DNA of 64,000 nucleotides from Actinomadura litoris (GCF_009733595.1 NZ_WOFH01000015.1:62001-126000); one strand, 5' to 3'; shown: positions 46,973-56,353, counted from the first letter of the stretch. Notes: generated by a model from the letters alone, not told the origin. Program-made: numbers and translations.

Positions 46973-48405
46973 GCGAGGCGACCTTCGCGGCCGTGGACCT
47001 CGGCGCGTCCAGCGGGCGGGTGATGGCGGCGCGCGTCGGGCCCCGCACCCTGGAGCTGGACGAGCTCCGCCGCTTCCCCAACCGTCCTGTGCGGGTGAAC
47101 GGCACCCTGCACTGGGACGTCCTCGGCCTGTACGGGAACGTCCTGGACGGCCTGCGCTCCGCCCCCTCCGGCCTGGCCTCGGTCGGCGTCGACTCGTGGG
47201 CCGTCGACTACGGGCTGCTGGACGGGAGCGGCGCGCTGCTCGGCAACCCCGTCCACTACCGCGACCCGCGCACCGACGGCGTGATGGAGCGGATCCGCGC
47301 CGAGGTGGGCGACGACCTCCTCTACCAGGCGTCGGGCCTCCAGTTCCTCCCGTTCAACACGATCTACCAGCTCGCGGCGGACGACCTGTCGCGGGCGCGC
47401 ACCCTGCTCCTCATCCCCGACCTGCTCGCGTACTGGCTCACCGGGGAGACCGGCGCCGAGCGGACGAACGCGTCCACGACGGGGCTCCTCGACGTCCGCA
47501 CCGGCGCCTGGTCGAACGACCTGCTCTCCCGCCTCGGCCTCCCCGCCGGGATCCTGCCGCCGCTGCGCGACCCGGGCTCGCCGATCGGCGTCCTCCGCCC
47601 GGACGCCGCCGCCGAGACCGGGCACCCCGGCCTCCCGGTCGTCGCCGTCGGGTCGCACGACACGGCGTCCGCGGTCGCCGCCGTCCCCGCCACGACCGAC
47701 CGGTTCGCCTACATCTCCTGCGGCACGTGGTCCCTGGTCGGCGTCGAACTGGACGCGCCCGTCCTCACCGAGGAGAGCCGCAAGGCCAACTTCACCAACG
47801 AGGGCGGCGTCGACGGGACGGTCCGCTACCTGCGCAACGTGATGGGCCTGTGGCTCCTCCAGGAATGCCTGCGCACGTGGGGCGACCCCGACCTCCCCGC
47901 GCTGCTCGCCGAGGCCGCGCACGTCCCCGGCCTGCGCTCGCTGATCGACGCGGGCGACCCCGAGTTCCTGCCGCCGGGCGGGATGCCCGCCCGCATCGCC
48001 GCGCACTGCCGCCGCCGCGGCCTCCCCGTCCCGGAGGGCCGCGCGGCGACCGTCCGATGCGTCCTGGACAGCCTCGCCCTCGCGCACCGCGCCGCCATCC
48101 GGCAGGCGGCGGCGCTGTCCGGACGGGACGTCGAGGTCGTCCACCTGGTGGGCGGCGGCAGCCGCAACGACCTGCTCTGCCGGCTCACCGCCGACGCGAG
48201 CGGCCTCCCCGTCGTGGCCGGGCCGGTCGAGGCGACCGCGCTCGGCAACGTGCTGGCCCAGGCCCGCGCGCTGGGCGCAGCGGGCGGGCTCGCGGAGTCA
48301 CGAGCGCTGGTCGCCGGGACGCAGCCGCTGCGCCGCTTCGCCCCGTCCGGCGACACGGACCGCTGGGACGAGGCCGCCGCCCTCCTCGCCTCCCCGGCAC
48401 GGTGA
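46969..48405 (+). CDS. rhaB: L-rhamnulokinase
   Basis: 478 residues, a FGGY-family sugar kinase from a GTG overlapping lutC. N-terminal phosphate loop AAVDLGASSGRVMA, substrate segment GVDSWAVDYGLLD and HYRDPRTDG, then the C-terminal ATPase half with ISCGTWSLVG and the adenosine motif VGGGSRNDLLCRLTADASG near 394. It phosphorylates L-rhamnulose to L-rhamnulose-1-phosphate for RhaEW. It is last in the lacI-lutABC-rhaB operon, so the kinase is made together with the lactate-oxidising enzymes and apart from the isomerase and aldolase on the other strand. Confidence 0.92.
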   Translation: MSEATFAAVDLGASSGRVMAARVGPRTLELDELRRFPNRPVRVNGTLHWDVLGLYGNVLDGLRSAPSGLASVGVDSWAVDYGLLDGSGALLGNPVHYRDPRTDGVMERIRAEVGDDLLYQASGLQFLPFNTIYQLAADDLSRARTLLLIPDLLAYWLTGETGAERTNASTTGLLDVRTGAWSNDLLSRLGLPAGILPPLRDPGSPIGVLRPDAAAETGHPGLPVVAVGSHDTASAVAAVPATTDRFAYISCGTWSLVGVELDAPVLTEESRKANFTNEGGVDGTVRYLRNVMGLWLLQECLRTWGDPDLPALLAEAAHVPGLRSLIDAGDPEFLPPGGMPARIAAHCRRRGLPVPEGRAATVRCVLDSLALAHRAAIRQAAALSGRDVEVVHLVGGGSRNDLLCRLTADASGLPVVAGPVEATALGNVLAQARALGAAGGLAESRALVAGTQPLRRFAPSGDTDRWDEAAALLASPAR

Positions 48406-48718
48406 AATGACCTTTTGGTCAGCTGACGGAAGGGACCGGCGGCAAAGGCGAATGCCCCGCAGGTCAATGGGTTGGGACAAAGGGGTCGTGCGACCCGCGA
48501 CGCAGGGACGCGTCCCGGCAACACTCCGCTCGTCGGACGACGAGGCGCACCGGAGGAGATCGGGCGCGTCCTAAGACGCCGCCGAGGACGGCCATGGCTT
48601 CCTCGCCTCGGTCGGTGAGCCGGGCGCGGCCAGGACCCGGCCGACTCGTGTCGCGGACCGCGCTGCCGTTCGCGCCGTGGTCGACGCGCACACCCCCCGG
48701 CGGGGTGCGTCGTGCTGG
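48406..48718. other. Intergenic region after rhaB
   Basis: Starts with small overlapping palindromes (TGACC-TTTT-GGTCA, 48408-48421, and GTCAGCTGAC, 48418-48427) that could end the rhaB transcript. On the minus strand a short stretch ([16 protein letters not shown]) looks like the wing of a MarR/HxlR protein, but no gene can be built around it. Confidence 0.35.
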
Positions 48719-48735
48719 ATTACCCGCCGGGTAAT
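48719..48735. promoter_or_regulatory. Perfect 17-bp palindrome, probable TetR-type operator
   Basis: ATTACCCG-C-CGGGTAAT, 74 bases upstream of the secreted protein gene at 48809. An 8-bp perfect half-site with a single central base is the common TetR operator form. A GC-rich hairpin (CACCCC/GGGGTG) lies just upstream. No TetR gene is adjacent; the cognate regulator is not in this stretch. Confidence 0.5.
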
Positions 48736-48808
48736 GGATCTTCAACTGACCGTTCGGCAGGCTGACGAGCGTCTTCCCCATACCCGTTCTCATCCGCGAG
48801 GAGTGTCA

Positions 48809-49819
48809 GTGACCAGGCGTTCAGTAGAGGCCCTTGTGGCCGCGGCCGTGGCCGCCGTCCCGGTGGTGCTCGCCGTTCCGGCTCAGGCGGATGCCCCGCC
48901 CGTGACCGAGGGCAGGGTCACGCCCGCCGCCCAGAAGTTCATCGACCGGCAGACACGGTTCGGGGCGATGCCGACCTACACCACCCCGGACTCGCCAGAT
49001 GAGAGGGACCTGGACAAGCGGGTCGCCGCCTACGGGGAGATGTGGGACCAGAACGCGACCCTGTGGGAGGCCGCCGCCGTTCCCGTCCAGGGGCGCGCGA
49101 ACATCGAGAAGTCGATCCGCACATCGCTGGGGCTCGTCCCCTCGCTCAACTTCCGGCCCACCCGCATCGCCGCCGACCGGAACGTCGTCATGTACGGCGC
49201 GGACAACCGGGCCGTTCTCAACAAGAACAAGGTCGAGTACCCGGCGATCTACCGGGTCGTCCTGAACAAGAGGGGCGACGTCGTCCAGGGGCGGCGCTAC
49301 TACGACCGGTTCCGCTGGTTCAAACCGCTCGACGGCACCCTGAGGGACCTGTTCGCCGACGTGACCGACCAGCGCCGCGGCACGGCCGCACTCGCCAAGG
49401 GTTCCGCGCGCCCCGACGACATCCCCGGCCGGGCCGCGGCCTGGAACCGGCGGGACGCAGCCGCCCTGGCGGACTCCACGGGCGATGCCGCGCTGTCGGG
49501 CACCGGACTCGACGGCCGCCGGTTGCGCACCCGCGCCGCCAAGCTCGCCTACCTGCAACGACTGTTCGGCACCTTCGGCAACGACCCCGGCGCCAGGCTC
49601 GACCCCGGCCAGAGGGTGCGCACCCCCGCCGCCACCTACCAGGAGTGGTTCGGGACGGTGAACAGCCAGAACCGCACCACCTCCTTCGGCGTCATCGAGC
49701 GGTTCGGATACCGCGACGGCCGGCTGACCGACTGGACACTGACCTTCGACACGCTCCCCCTGATCGCCGACGACCAGGAGATCCGCAGGCTCTATGGCCT
49801 GCTCCAGCCCCAACGATGA
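48809..49819 (+). CDS. Secreted protein with NTF2/SnoaL-like domains
   Basis: 336 residues from GTG 48809, chosen because GAGGAG lies 5 bases upstream. A signal peptide ([21 protein letters not shown]) is followed by two regions resembling NTF2-like folds: residues about 60-170 ([44 protein letters not shown]) and about 200-330 ([38 protein letters not shown]). The WNRRDAAAL segment is the typical opening of a SnoaL-like domain. No catalytic residues identified. A strong palindrome upstream suggests control by a TetR regulator. Confidence 0.65.
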   Translation: MTRRSVEALVAAAVAAVPVVLAVPAQADAPPVTEGRVTPAAQKFIDRQTRFGAMPTYTTPDSPDERDLDKRVAAYGEMWDQNATLWEAAAVPVQGRANIEKSIRTSLGLVPSLNFRPTRIAADRNVVMYGADNRAVLNKNKVEYPAIYRVVLNKRGDVVQGRRYYDRFRWFKPLDGTLRDLFADVTDQRRGTAALAKGSARPDDIPGRAAAWNRRDAAALADSTGDAALSGTGLDGRRLRTRAAKLAYLQRLFGTFGNDPGARLDPGQRVRTPAATYQEWFGTVNSQNRTTSFGVIERFGYRDGRLTDWTLTFDTLPLIADDQEIRRLYGLLQPQR

Positions 49820-50175
49820 GCCGAAGCCGCAGTACACGCCTGACACCGAGCAGCCCGACGTCCAACACGGCGACATCGGCACCACCTGGATGCTCCAGCC
49901 GGGTGGGAGGCCCGTTGAACGAGCACGTGGTGCCCGCCCGCGCCACCTAACCCTGTAGGAGCGTCGCTGCCCCCTGGCCAGGGCCCACCGCTTTCCCCGG
50001 GTCGATGTGGCGAGGCGCCCTCCCCATCGGGTTCCTCCTTGGAGGTCCGCTGAGGTGGGAGCAGCGAACTCAGAAGGAGACCCGGTATCGGCTGGCCCTG
50101 GTCATCGCCGGGGGGCGGGCGCAGGCAGCCGCGCCTCGTCCTCCCACTGCTCGGCCACCGCGCTGCTCCGGCTGG
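49820..50175. other. 356-base convergent intergenic region
   Basis: Lies between the 3' ends of a plus-strand and a minus-strand gene. No gene or clear hairpin terminator seen. Confidence 0.4.
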
Positions 50176-50901
50176 TCAGCGAACAGGGCCGCCACGCCAG
50201 GAAGGAAGGGCGATGCGGCCGATGGCGGCGTCGAACGCGGCGCCTGCCAGCAGGCGGGTGGAATCGAGGGTCGGCAGCGGGGAGACGTCCGGCGTCACCA
50301 GGAGCGGAATCTCCGTGCAGACCAGGGCCACGGCGTCGCAGCCTCTGCTTGCCAGATCCGCGATGACGCGCACGTACTCCTGGCGCGAGCTCTCGGTGAA
50401 CACGCCGTTGACGAGCTCGTCGAAGATGATCGTGTTGATCCTCTCCCGGTCCTCGGCCCGGGGGACCTCCGAGGCGATCCCCCGATCCGCGAGCGCCCTG
50501 TCGTAGACAGGCCCCTCCATGAGATACCTGGTACCGAGGACGCCGACGCGCTCGCGTCCGTCGCGCGCCGCGCGGTCGGCGACGACGTCGGCGATGTGCA
50601 GGCCGGGAAGCGCGAGGGCATCTCCCGGCAGTTCGAGGGCCATGTGAGCAGTGTTGTCGGGACAGACGAAGAAGTCCGCGCCCGCGTGGGCGAGCCGCTG
50701 TGCGCTTTCGGCGAGTATCGAGCGGATGGGGCCGTATTCGCCCTGGTCCCAGTGGGACATGCTGCGTCCCATGGCGATGCAGTCGAGGCTGACATCGGGG
50801 TGCTGGTGGGGGCCGAGCTCCCGGAAGCCCTCCCGGCAGAACGCCTGAAAACAGAGCGCCGCGCCTTCGACGCTGTGCGCGATGATGCCGAGATGCTTCA
50901 T
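50176..50901 (-). CDS. Aspartate/glutamate racemase-family protein
   Basis: 241 residues. The Asp/Glu racemase fold has two pseudo-symmetric halves with one catalytic Cys each: FFVCPDNTAHMA near 88 and VALVCTEIPLLVTP near 200. GVLGTRYLMEGPVYDRAL and RERINTIIFDELVNGVF are typical of the AspR-like subgroup. It is expected to interconvert L- and D-aspartate or a related acid in the cytosol. Divergent from an Lrp/AsnC regulator (128-base spacer), which probably controls it. Confidence 0.88.
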   Translation of the reverse strand: MKHLGIIAHSVEGAALCFQAFCREGFRELGPHQHPDVSLDCIAMGRSMSHWDQGEYGPIRSILAESAQRLAHAGADFFVCPDNTAHMALELPGDALALPGLHIADVVADRAARDGRERVGVLGTRYLMEGPVYDRALADRGIASEVPRAEDRERINTIIFDELVNGVFTESSRQEYVRVIADLASRGCDAVALVCTEIPLLVTPDVSPLPTLDSTRLLAGAAFDAAIGRIALPSWRGGPVR

Positions 50902-51029
50902 GGCTCTCCCCACGATCCGTGCGTAATGCTCGCAAAGCACAACACGAAGCGCTTTAGTGCACAAGATATGCTCTTCAGATTGAGCATTATGCGTAGAACC
51001 AGACACCGCAGCGTGAGGGGACGAGCAGA

Positions 51030-51518
51030 ATGCCAAACGGTGACCGGATCGATGTGATGGATGCCCGCCTGCTTCTGGCGCTGATCGAACGCCCGCGTTC
51101 CACCACCGTCGCGCTGGCGGACCAGACCGGCCTCTCACGCAACACCGTGCAGGCCAGACTGGCGAAGCTGGAGGAGGGCGGCGGTCTGGAGTCCTTCGAA
51201 CGCCGGATCAGCCCCCGGCGGCTCGGCCACCCGCTGACGGTCTTCGCCGCCGTACAGGTGGTGCAACGCATGCTCGACGAGGTCGCGGAGGCCCTGGCCG
51301 ACATCCCGGAAGTGCTCCAGGTCTACAGCGTGAGCGGCCCGACCGACCTGATGGTGCAGGCCGTCGCGGCCGACGCCGATGACCTGTACCGGATCGCCGG
51401 GATGATGCTCGCCATCCCTGGCGTCGAACGCACCACAACGTCACTGGTCACCCGCGAGATCGTCGCCTACCGGACCACTCCTCTGCTCCGACGGCTGCTA
51501 CAGACGCCCACGTCCTAG
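51030..51518 (+). CDS. Lrp/AsnC-family transcriptional regulator
   Basis: 162 residues. N-terminal AsnC HTH (about 7-60): VMDARLLLALIERPRSTTVAL and ADQTGLSRNTVQARLAKLEE. The C-terminal RAM ligand-binding/oligomer domain (about 75-150) has VLQVYSVSGPTDLMVQAVAAD and the closing TTTSLVTREIVAYRT. Divergent from an Asp/Glu racemase gene, a classical arrangement for amino-acid-responsive control. Confidence 0.9.
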   Translation: MPNGDRIDVMDARLLLALIERPRSTTVALADQTGLSRNTVQARLAKLEEGGGLESFERRISPRRLGHPLTVFAAVQVVQRMLDEVAEALADIPEVLQVYSVSGPTDLMVQAVAADADDLYRIAGMMLAIPGVERTTTSLVTREIVAYRTTPLLRRLLQTPTS

Positions 51519-52393
51519 ACCACTCCACGAAGCCTTCGCCTATCGTGCAAGCGCCCCGCGACGCCGACCGCCACGCCCGGCACCTGCCTCACCGGGCCGG
51601 GCCACAGGCACTCCAGGACGCCGCCGAACCCTCCGGGGACCGCCAGCCGCTGAGCCGTGACCGGTGGCGACCCGAACGTCCAGGTACGAGCGGGGGCACG
51701 GCCGGGCTCAGCATCGGCCTGTGAGCACCGACCCTCCGACCGCGGCCGGCGCGGCTGACCGGGTCGCCGCGGCGTTGTCCGGCCGCAATCCGGTCCTCGA
51801 TGAGCGGCGGCGGACGCTGCTGCCCGGTCTGCCAATTCCCGTGGTCGCGCTCACGGTGACCCGGCGTTATGGGGTTGCTTGCAGTGAGATTTGGATATTC
51901 CTGGTTCCGTACTTGTGCGCCCTACCGCCGGCCCTCGTCCGTACTCGTGTGCAAATCGTGAAGGTCGTGGATTTGCCGAGAGTGCGGAGGTTGTTGAGCG
52001 GGGTGTGCTGACGGCTTCGGAGGGGGTGTGGTTGTCCCCGTGCGCTCTCCGAGAGGGACGAGTCCGACTGCTCACCCCCTCGGGGATGACCCGTGCGATG
52101 GCGCCTTCCATCCCAGACCTCCAGACCGACGTGGGCCGCGAATTCGGTGACCACCGATAATGCAAATATGACTCAAAAGAGAAAGGACCGTTCCCGGCGG
52201 ACCGCATTCGGTCATGGGAATGACGGCGCCATCCCGCCGGACTGGGTGGATACAAGCCGCACGGGTCCACAAGTGGACACCATGGATGCTCATCAATGAA
52301 ACCGTCTATTGCGCATCCTCCTTTGATCGTTGAGCATTCGGTGCGGTGCCGCCCCCGGAGACGCCGGGGGCCACCCGGACGAGGAGGATCTTC
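51519..52393. other. 875-base stretch without a supported gene
   Basis: A GTG at 51721 opens an N-terminus-like stretch (AADRVAAALSGRNPVLDERR, LLPGLPIPVVALTV) that loses coding character near 51870, where composition becomes markedly less GC-rich. From 51870 to 52320 there is no convincing frame. This may be a truncated gene followed by foreign or non-coding sequence. No terminal repeats of an insertion sequence were found. Confidence 0.35.
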
Positions 52394-52966
52394 ATGCGTC
52401 GCCTGATGATCAGGGCCACGATCATGGTGGCCGCCCTTGGACTGCTGGGCTCCGTCACGACCACCGGTGCGTCCGCCGCCACCAAGGACCGCCTCGTGCT
52501 GGTGACCGCGGCGAATTCGCCTTTCGGCAAGAGACTCGCCGGCTCCACCATCACGTCCAACGCCAATGGCAGGCTCGTGTCGGCCGAGCTCAACTATGGT
52601 CGCGGCGACTACGGCATGCTCCGCGCGCGGGCGGACGTCGCCGCCGAGTGGGAGCGGTTCGATCTGTCCGCGTCCGGCGCGGTCTGGATGATCAAGTCGG
52701 ATGCCAACCAGAAATTTGTCTCGGCCGAGCTCAACTATGATTGGAAAAACTACGCGATGCTCCGCGCGCGGGCGGACGTGGTCGCCGAATGGGAGAAGTT
52801 CAACCTGTACTACAGCCCGTCCCGGGACCTCTACGCGTTCAAGTCGCAGGCCAACGGCAAGTTCGTGTCGGCCGAGCTGAACTACGATGGCGACCGCAAC
52901 GGGATGCTCCGCGCACGCGCGACCGAGATCGGGCCGTGGGAGTGGTTCCGACTGAACCACCTGTAG
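52394..52966 (+). CDS. Secreted fascin/beta-trefoil-like protein with three internal repeats
   Basis: 190 residues. GAGGAG precedes the ATG at 52394; the signal peptide (residues 1-28) ends TTGASAA. The mature part has three repeats of about 45-50 residues, each carrying KFVSAELNY (or RLVSAELNY) followed by GMLRARA or AMLRARA and then EWE-F. Three-fold repetition with an N-G-K/R-F-V-S pattern is the sign of a fascin-like beta-trefoil, a fold that often binds sugars or actin-like polymers. No attached catalytic domain and no operon partner. Role unknown; surface carbohydrate binding is inference. Confidence 0.75.
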   Translation: MRRLMIRATIMVAALGLLGSVTTTGASAATKDRLVLVTAANSPFGKRLAGSTITSNANGRLVSAELNYGRGDYGMLRARADVAAEWERFDLSASGAVWMIKSDANQKFVSAELNYDWKNYAMLRARADVVAEWEKFNLYYSPSRDLYAFKSQANGKFVSAELNYDGDRNGMLRARATEIGPWEWFRLNHL

Positions 52967-53634
52967 CCCTTCGTGTGATGTAATGCGACCAAGCCGAGGA
53001 ATTCCGTCACCAAATCCGACCAACATCAAATGACCCGAGCAACCCACGGCCCCGGCTCACCTACTCGGTCTGGTGCCCTGCCGAGGGCGACAGCGGGCGT
53101 GATTCGGGGGTGGGGTTCGGCCCGAGACCAGCAGTGCCCTCACGAGTCTCCGGACGGCTGGCCGGGCCCGGGTCCCCTGCGGCGCGGCGCGTTCGGCGCC
53201 CCACATCCCATGTGCCCGCGCCGAATCAGTGAAGTAGCGGGCCTGGAGTTCGGGAGTCGGCAGCGCCTGGGGTCGCACCGTGCCGACCGCCCGACGGTGA
53301 TCCCGCCCCCGCCGAGCGCCATATCTGACCGGTCCACCAAGCCGAGGCCCGGAAGCAGCGTCGACGGCCCCCGGCCGCAGTCATGGCTGGCCAGCGAACC
53401 CGGCGTAGGCAGAAAGACGGGCTGAGGCGATGGGCTGTGCCGTCGAATCCTGCGCATCGCCAAACCAGCCGAGCAGGGCCTGACCAGCGTGGTCGGCCGC
53501 TCCGGGCCCGCCGGTGGCAGTTCTTCCCGCTGTTCGACGTCGTTGCGCTCGACGCCGTCACGGCGGAATGTCCAAGCTCGACGGCCTCCGAGTTCGATCC
53601 GGTGCCTGAGGCCCTGGACCCAGGCGGAATCAGA
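52967..53634. other. 668-base stretch without a supported gene
   Basis: Between the 3' ends of convergent genes. Several open frames exist on both strands, but none has a ribosome site with a recognisable product. Confidence 0.4.
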
Positions 53635-54813
53635 TCAATCGGCGGCCAGCACTGCCGCGAGGCCTTCTTGCAGATCCTTGACCCAGTACTCGGGAACCTC
53701 CAGCGATGGGAAATGTCCCCCGGTTTCGGGCGACCTCCATCGGATGATATTTCGGTACCGCTCCTGCGCCCAGGCGCGCGGAGACTTCTCGATGTCGTGG
53801 AGGTAGACGCTGATTGCCGACGGGACGTCGACCCGAAGCTCGGGGTCGAGCGAAAGGTGGCTTTCATAATAAATGCGAGCCGCCGACGCGCCGGTCCGCG
53901 TCAGCCAGTACAGCGTGACGTCGTCGAGGATTCGGTCCCTGGAAATTCTCTCGAACGGGCTATCTTCGGTATCCGTCCAGTCGGCGAACTTGTCAAGGAT
54001 CCAGGCGAGCAGCCCGACCGGTGAGTCGACGAGCGAGTAGCCGATGGTCTGCGGTCGAGACGCCTGCTGCTTCGCGTACGCCGCGCTGGGCCCGGCCCAG
54101 AAATCGCGGGTTTCCTCAGCCCATTTGCGCTCGACCGCCGTCAGCCCGCCCGTCGCCAACCCGGGCGGTGCCTGCGCGGTCGTTGTGTGAATGCCGAGAA
54201 CGTGCGCCGGGAACCTGCCGCCGAGGACCGTAGTGATCACACCTCCCCAGTCGCCGCCGTGGGCTACGAACTTGCCGTAGCCGAGCCTTCCCATCAGTTC
54301 CACCCAAGCGGCCGCGATCTTTTCGATCCCCCACCCGGTGGTTGCCGGTTTGTCGCTGTACCCGAAGCCTGGCAGCGACGGGACCACGACGTGGAACGCC
54401 GGCGTGTCGACATCCTTCGGATCCGCCAACTCGTCCACCACATCGACGAACTCAGCAACGCTGCCCGGCCAACCGTGCGTCAAGATCAGAGGAGTGGCCT
54501 CCGCGCGCGCGGATCGGCGGTGCAGGAAATGGATTCCCAAACCGTCAATGGTCGTACGGAACTGGCCGATCCGGTTAAGGCGCGTTTCGAACGCCCGCCA
54601 ATTGTAGCCGGTGCGCCAGTAGTTCACGACATCGACGAGGTCGGCGAGAGGGACGCCCTGGTCCCATCGGCGAGGGCCGGACGCGGCGTGATGGACCGTC
54701 TCGGCTTCCGGCAGTCGCGCCGCGGCCAGTCGCGCACGCAGATCCTCAAGTTCGGCTTCAGGCGCATGGGCTTCAAATGCGTGCACGTCGCTGGTTGGAC
54801 GGTTCATGGACAT
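53635..54813 (-). CDS. Epoxide hydrolase with EHN domain
   Basis: 392 residues; AGGAGG lies 5 bases before the ATG. The N-terminal EHN domain (about 10-105) contains LEDLRARLAAARLP, W-DQGVPL and the helix VNYWRTGYNWRAFE. The alpha/beta hydrolase core has oxyanion motif HGWPGS near 113, GFGYSDKP, nucleophile Asp in HGGDWGG near 185, and the terminal His in ETGGHFPSLEVPE near 367. This is the complete active-site set of juvenile-hormone/microsomal-type epoxide hydrolases. Cytosolic detoxification of epoxides is expected; substrate unknown. Unlike the hydrolase at 22.4 kb, it is intact. Confidence 0.9.
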   Translation of the reverse strand: MSMNRPTSDVHAFEAHAPEAELEDLRARLAAARLPEAETVHHAASGPRRWDQGVPLADLVDVVNYWRTGYNWRAFETRLNRIGQFRTTIDGLGIHFLHRRSARAEATPLILTHGWPGSVAEFVDVVDELADPKDVDTPAFHVVVPSLPGFGYSDKPATTGWGIEKIAAAWVELMGRLGYGKFVAHGGDWGGVITTVLGGRFPAHVLGIHTTTAQAPPGLATGGLTAVERKWAEETRDFWAGPSAAYAKQQASRPQTIGYSLVDSPVGLLAWILDKFADWTDTEDSPFERISRDRILDDVTLYWLTRTGASAARIYYESHLSLDPELRVDVPSAISVYLHDIEKSPRAWAQERYRNIIRWRSPETGGHFPSLEVPEYWVKDLQEGLAAVLAAD

Positions 54814-55561
54814 GAGACCTCCTGATCATCGGAGAACCGGCTTGGACTCGCGAGCCGACCAGGCCCGCTAGGCGGCCATCGCCGAGGATGGCCGTCCAGG
54901 CGACGCACCTGGCCGCAGCTACGACCAGTCGGCCCGCGGGATCTAGGTACAGGAGGGCCTTATCTCGGTCACTGCGCTGTCCTTAACTCGGCGGCAGAAC
55001 AGCGTAACCCGGACACACCCCCCGCTACTTCCCAGGCCAGGCGCCTCCTACCTGGCGACTGAGTCCCTAAGCCCGCTGCCGCGGGTCTGCGCCGGTACCT
55101 GCGGACGCGATGCATTGCCGCGCCCAGCACTCGGCCCACCGGACTCGAACGACTCACCCGCGCCCCATCGCCGCCGCCCGCGAACACGGCGTCGCCGTCC
55201 GCGCGGCCATCATGCCCAGCCGCACCGGTGGCCGGCCACCAGGACACCCGGGCCTTGGAACTGCCCGTCGCCCTCCACATGCCGGGCAGGGTGACTTCCT
55301 GCGCCCCGCCGAAGTGAACAGCGCCGAACCGACCACGCGTGGCCGTAGAGCGCGGCCAGGAGGGCCGGAATCCGCTATGGCCTGGGGCAGTGGAAACGGC
55401 GTCGCCCTGCCCCTCGTCGCAGTGAACGGCCTCCGACCTGGTGTCCGAGCGTGGAAGGCGCGGTGGACGGGGCGACGGCGCTGTCGGCCTGGTCCTCCTC
55501 GTGACCGCGTCAGCGGCACGACGGCGTCACGACACAACGGCGCGGTACGGTCCCGGAAAGG
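54814..55561. other. 748-base stretch without a supported gene
   Basis: Upstream region of the epoxide hydrolase, then featureless GC-rich sequence. Confidence 0.4.
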
Positions 55562-55681
55562 GTGCTCGCCCAGAAGGGTGGGGTCGGGAAGACGACCAAA
55601 ACCCTGGAGTCGGCCGCCAAGGCGCCCGAGCCGTGCATGCGGCCTGAGGAGCCGCCCGGGACGGTCGCCGCACGCCGCTAG
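55562..55681 (+). pseudogene. ParA-like Walker A relic
   Basis: A GTG opens a 39-codon frame, VLAQKGGVGKTTKTLESAAK, then runs to TAG at 55681. AQKGGVGKTT is the deviant Walker A motif of ParA/MinD ATPases, at the position it has near a ParA N-terminus. Nothing after the first helix matches. It is probably the decayed start of a partition-type ATPase, perhaps left from a plasmid or integrated element. No parS or ParB is seen nearby. It converges on the STAS gene with a 4-base overlap. Confidence 0.35.
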
Positions 55682-56166
55682 AGAGTCGATCCTTCTAGCG
55701 CGTCAAGCGGCGACAGGGAGCCGGGGTCCGAAGGGGCGGTGAGGGGAGCCAGGAGGGGGAGGTCCTCGCGGCGCTGGACGACGCAGTGCAGCAGATACCG
55801 GCTCAGCGCGTCGCGGGCGGGGGCGTTAGCGGGTGCGATCAGGTGCAGGGTGCCGCGGGCGGCGCGGACGGCGAACTGGGTCTTGGTCAGCAGATGCGCG
55901 CCGTGCAGGTCGACCACGTCGAGCTCGGACAGGTCCAGCGCCAGGTGCGGTGAGGGGTCGAGGACGATCGTGGTGAGGATCTGGGCCTCGGCGGTCACGG
56001 CGGTGTCGGCGGTCAGGCGGCCCGACATCTGCAGCAGCGTGTAGCGGCCGTGGCGACCGGCCTGCACCCTCAGCGCCCTGGCCCCGGAAGGCGCCGTAGG
56101 GGCACCCGCGGGAGGGGTGGGGCTGGAGGTCGCCTCCAGCGGCGGTTCGGTCGGTCGCACCAGCAT
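55678..56166 (-). CDS. STAS-domain protein, anti-sigma factor antagonist-like
   Basis: 162 residues from ATG 56166 (GGAGGG upstream). A Pro/Thr/Ala-rich N-terminus of about 35 residues precedes a STAS domain (about 36-140): GRYTLLQMSGRLTADTAVTA, LALDLSELDVVDLHGAHLL, and TLHLIAPANAPARDAL. The usual phospho-acceptor Ser after DLSELDVVD is replaced by Asp/Leu-His here, so phosphorylation control as in SpoIIAA may be lost or different. Divergent from a small winged-helix gene. Interaction partner not evident. Confidence 0.75.
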   Translation of the reverse strand: MLVRPTEPPLEATSSPTPPAGAPTAPSGARALRVQAGRHGRYTLLQMSGRLTADTAVTAEAQILTTIVLDPSPHLALDLSELDVVDLHGAHLLTKTQFAVRAARGTLHLIAPANAPARDALSRYLLHCVVQRREDLPLLAPLTAPSDPGSLSPLDALEGSTL

Positions 56167-56353
56167 GGAACACCCTCCCAGCGGTGATGAGGCAGCGGAC
56201 GAGTCGGACACCCCAAGAGTGTTACATGAAATACTATTCGTCAAATTTTTCTCATAGAATCTTGGGTGAACAAGCTCCGCACCTGCCGGGAAGCACACTC
56301 TGTCGCCTCCCGGCGGGCAGAGGGGGCCGGGTGCGTACAGGAGGAGTGAGCGG

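Noticed and set aside
48464-48793. Minus-strand frame with a MarR/HxlR-like wing segment ([16 protein letters not shown])
   Set aside because: No recognition helix or start context around it; too short to call a regulator or even a relic with confidence.
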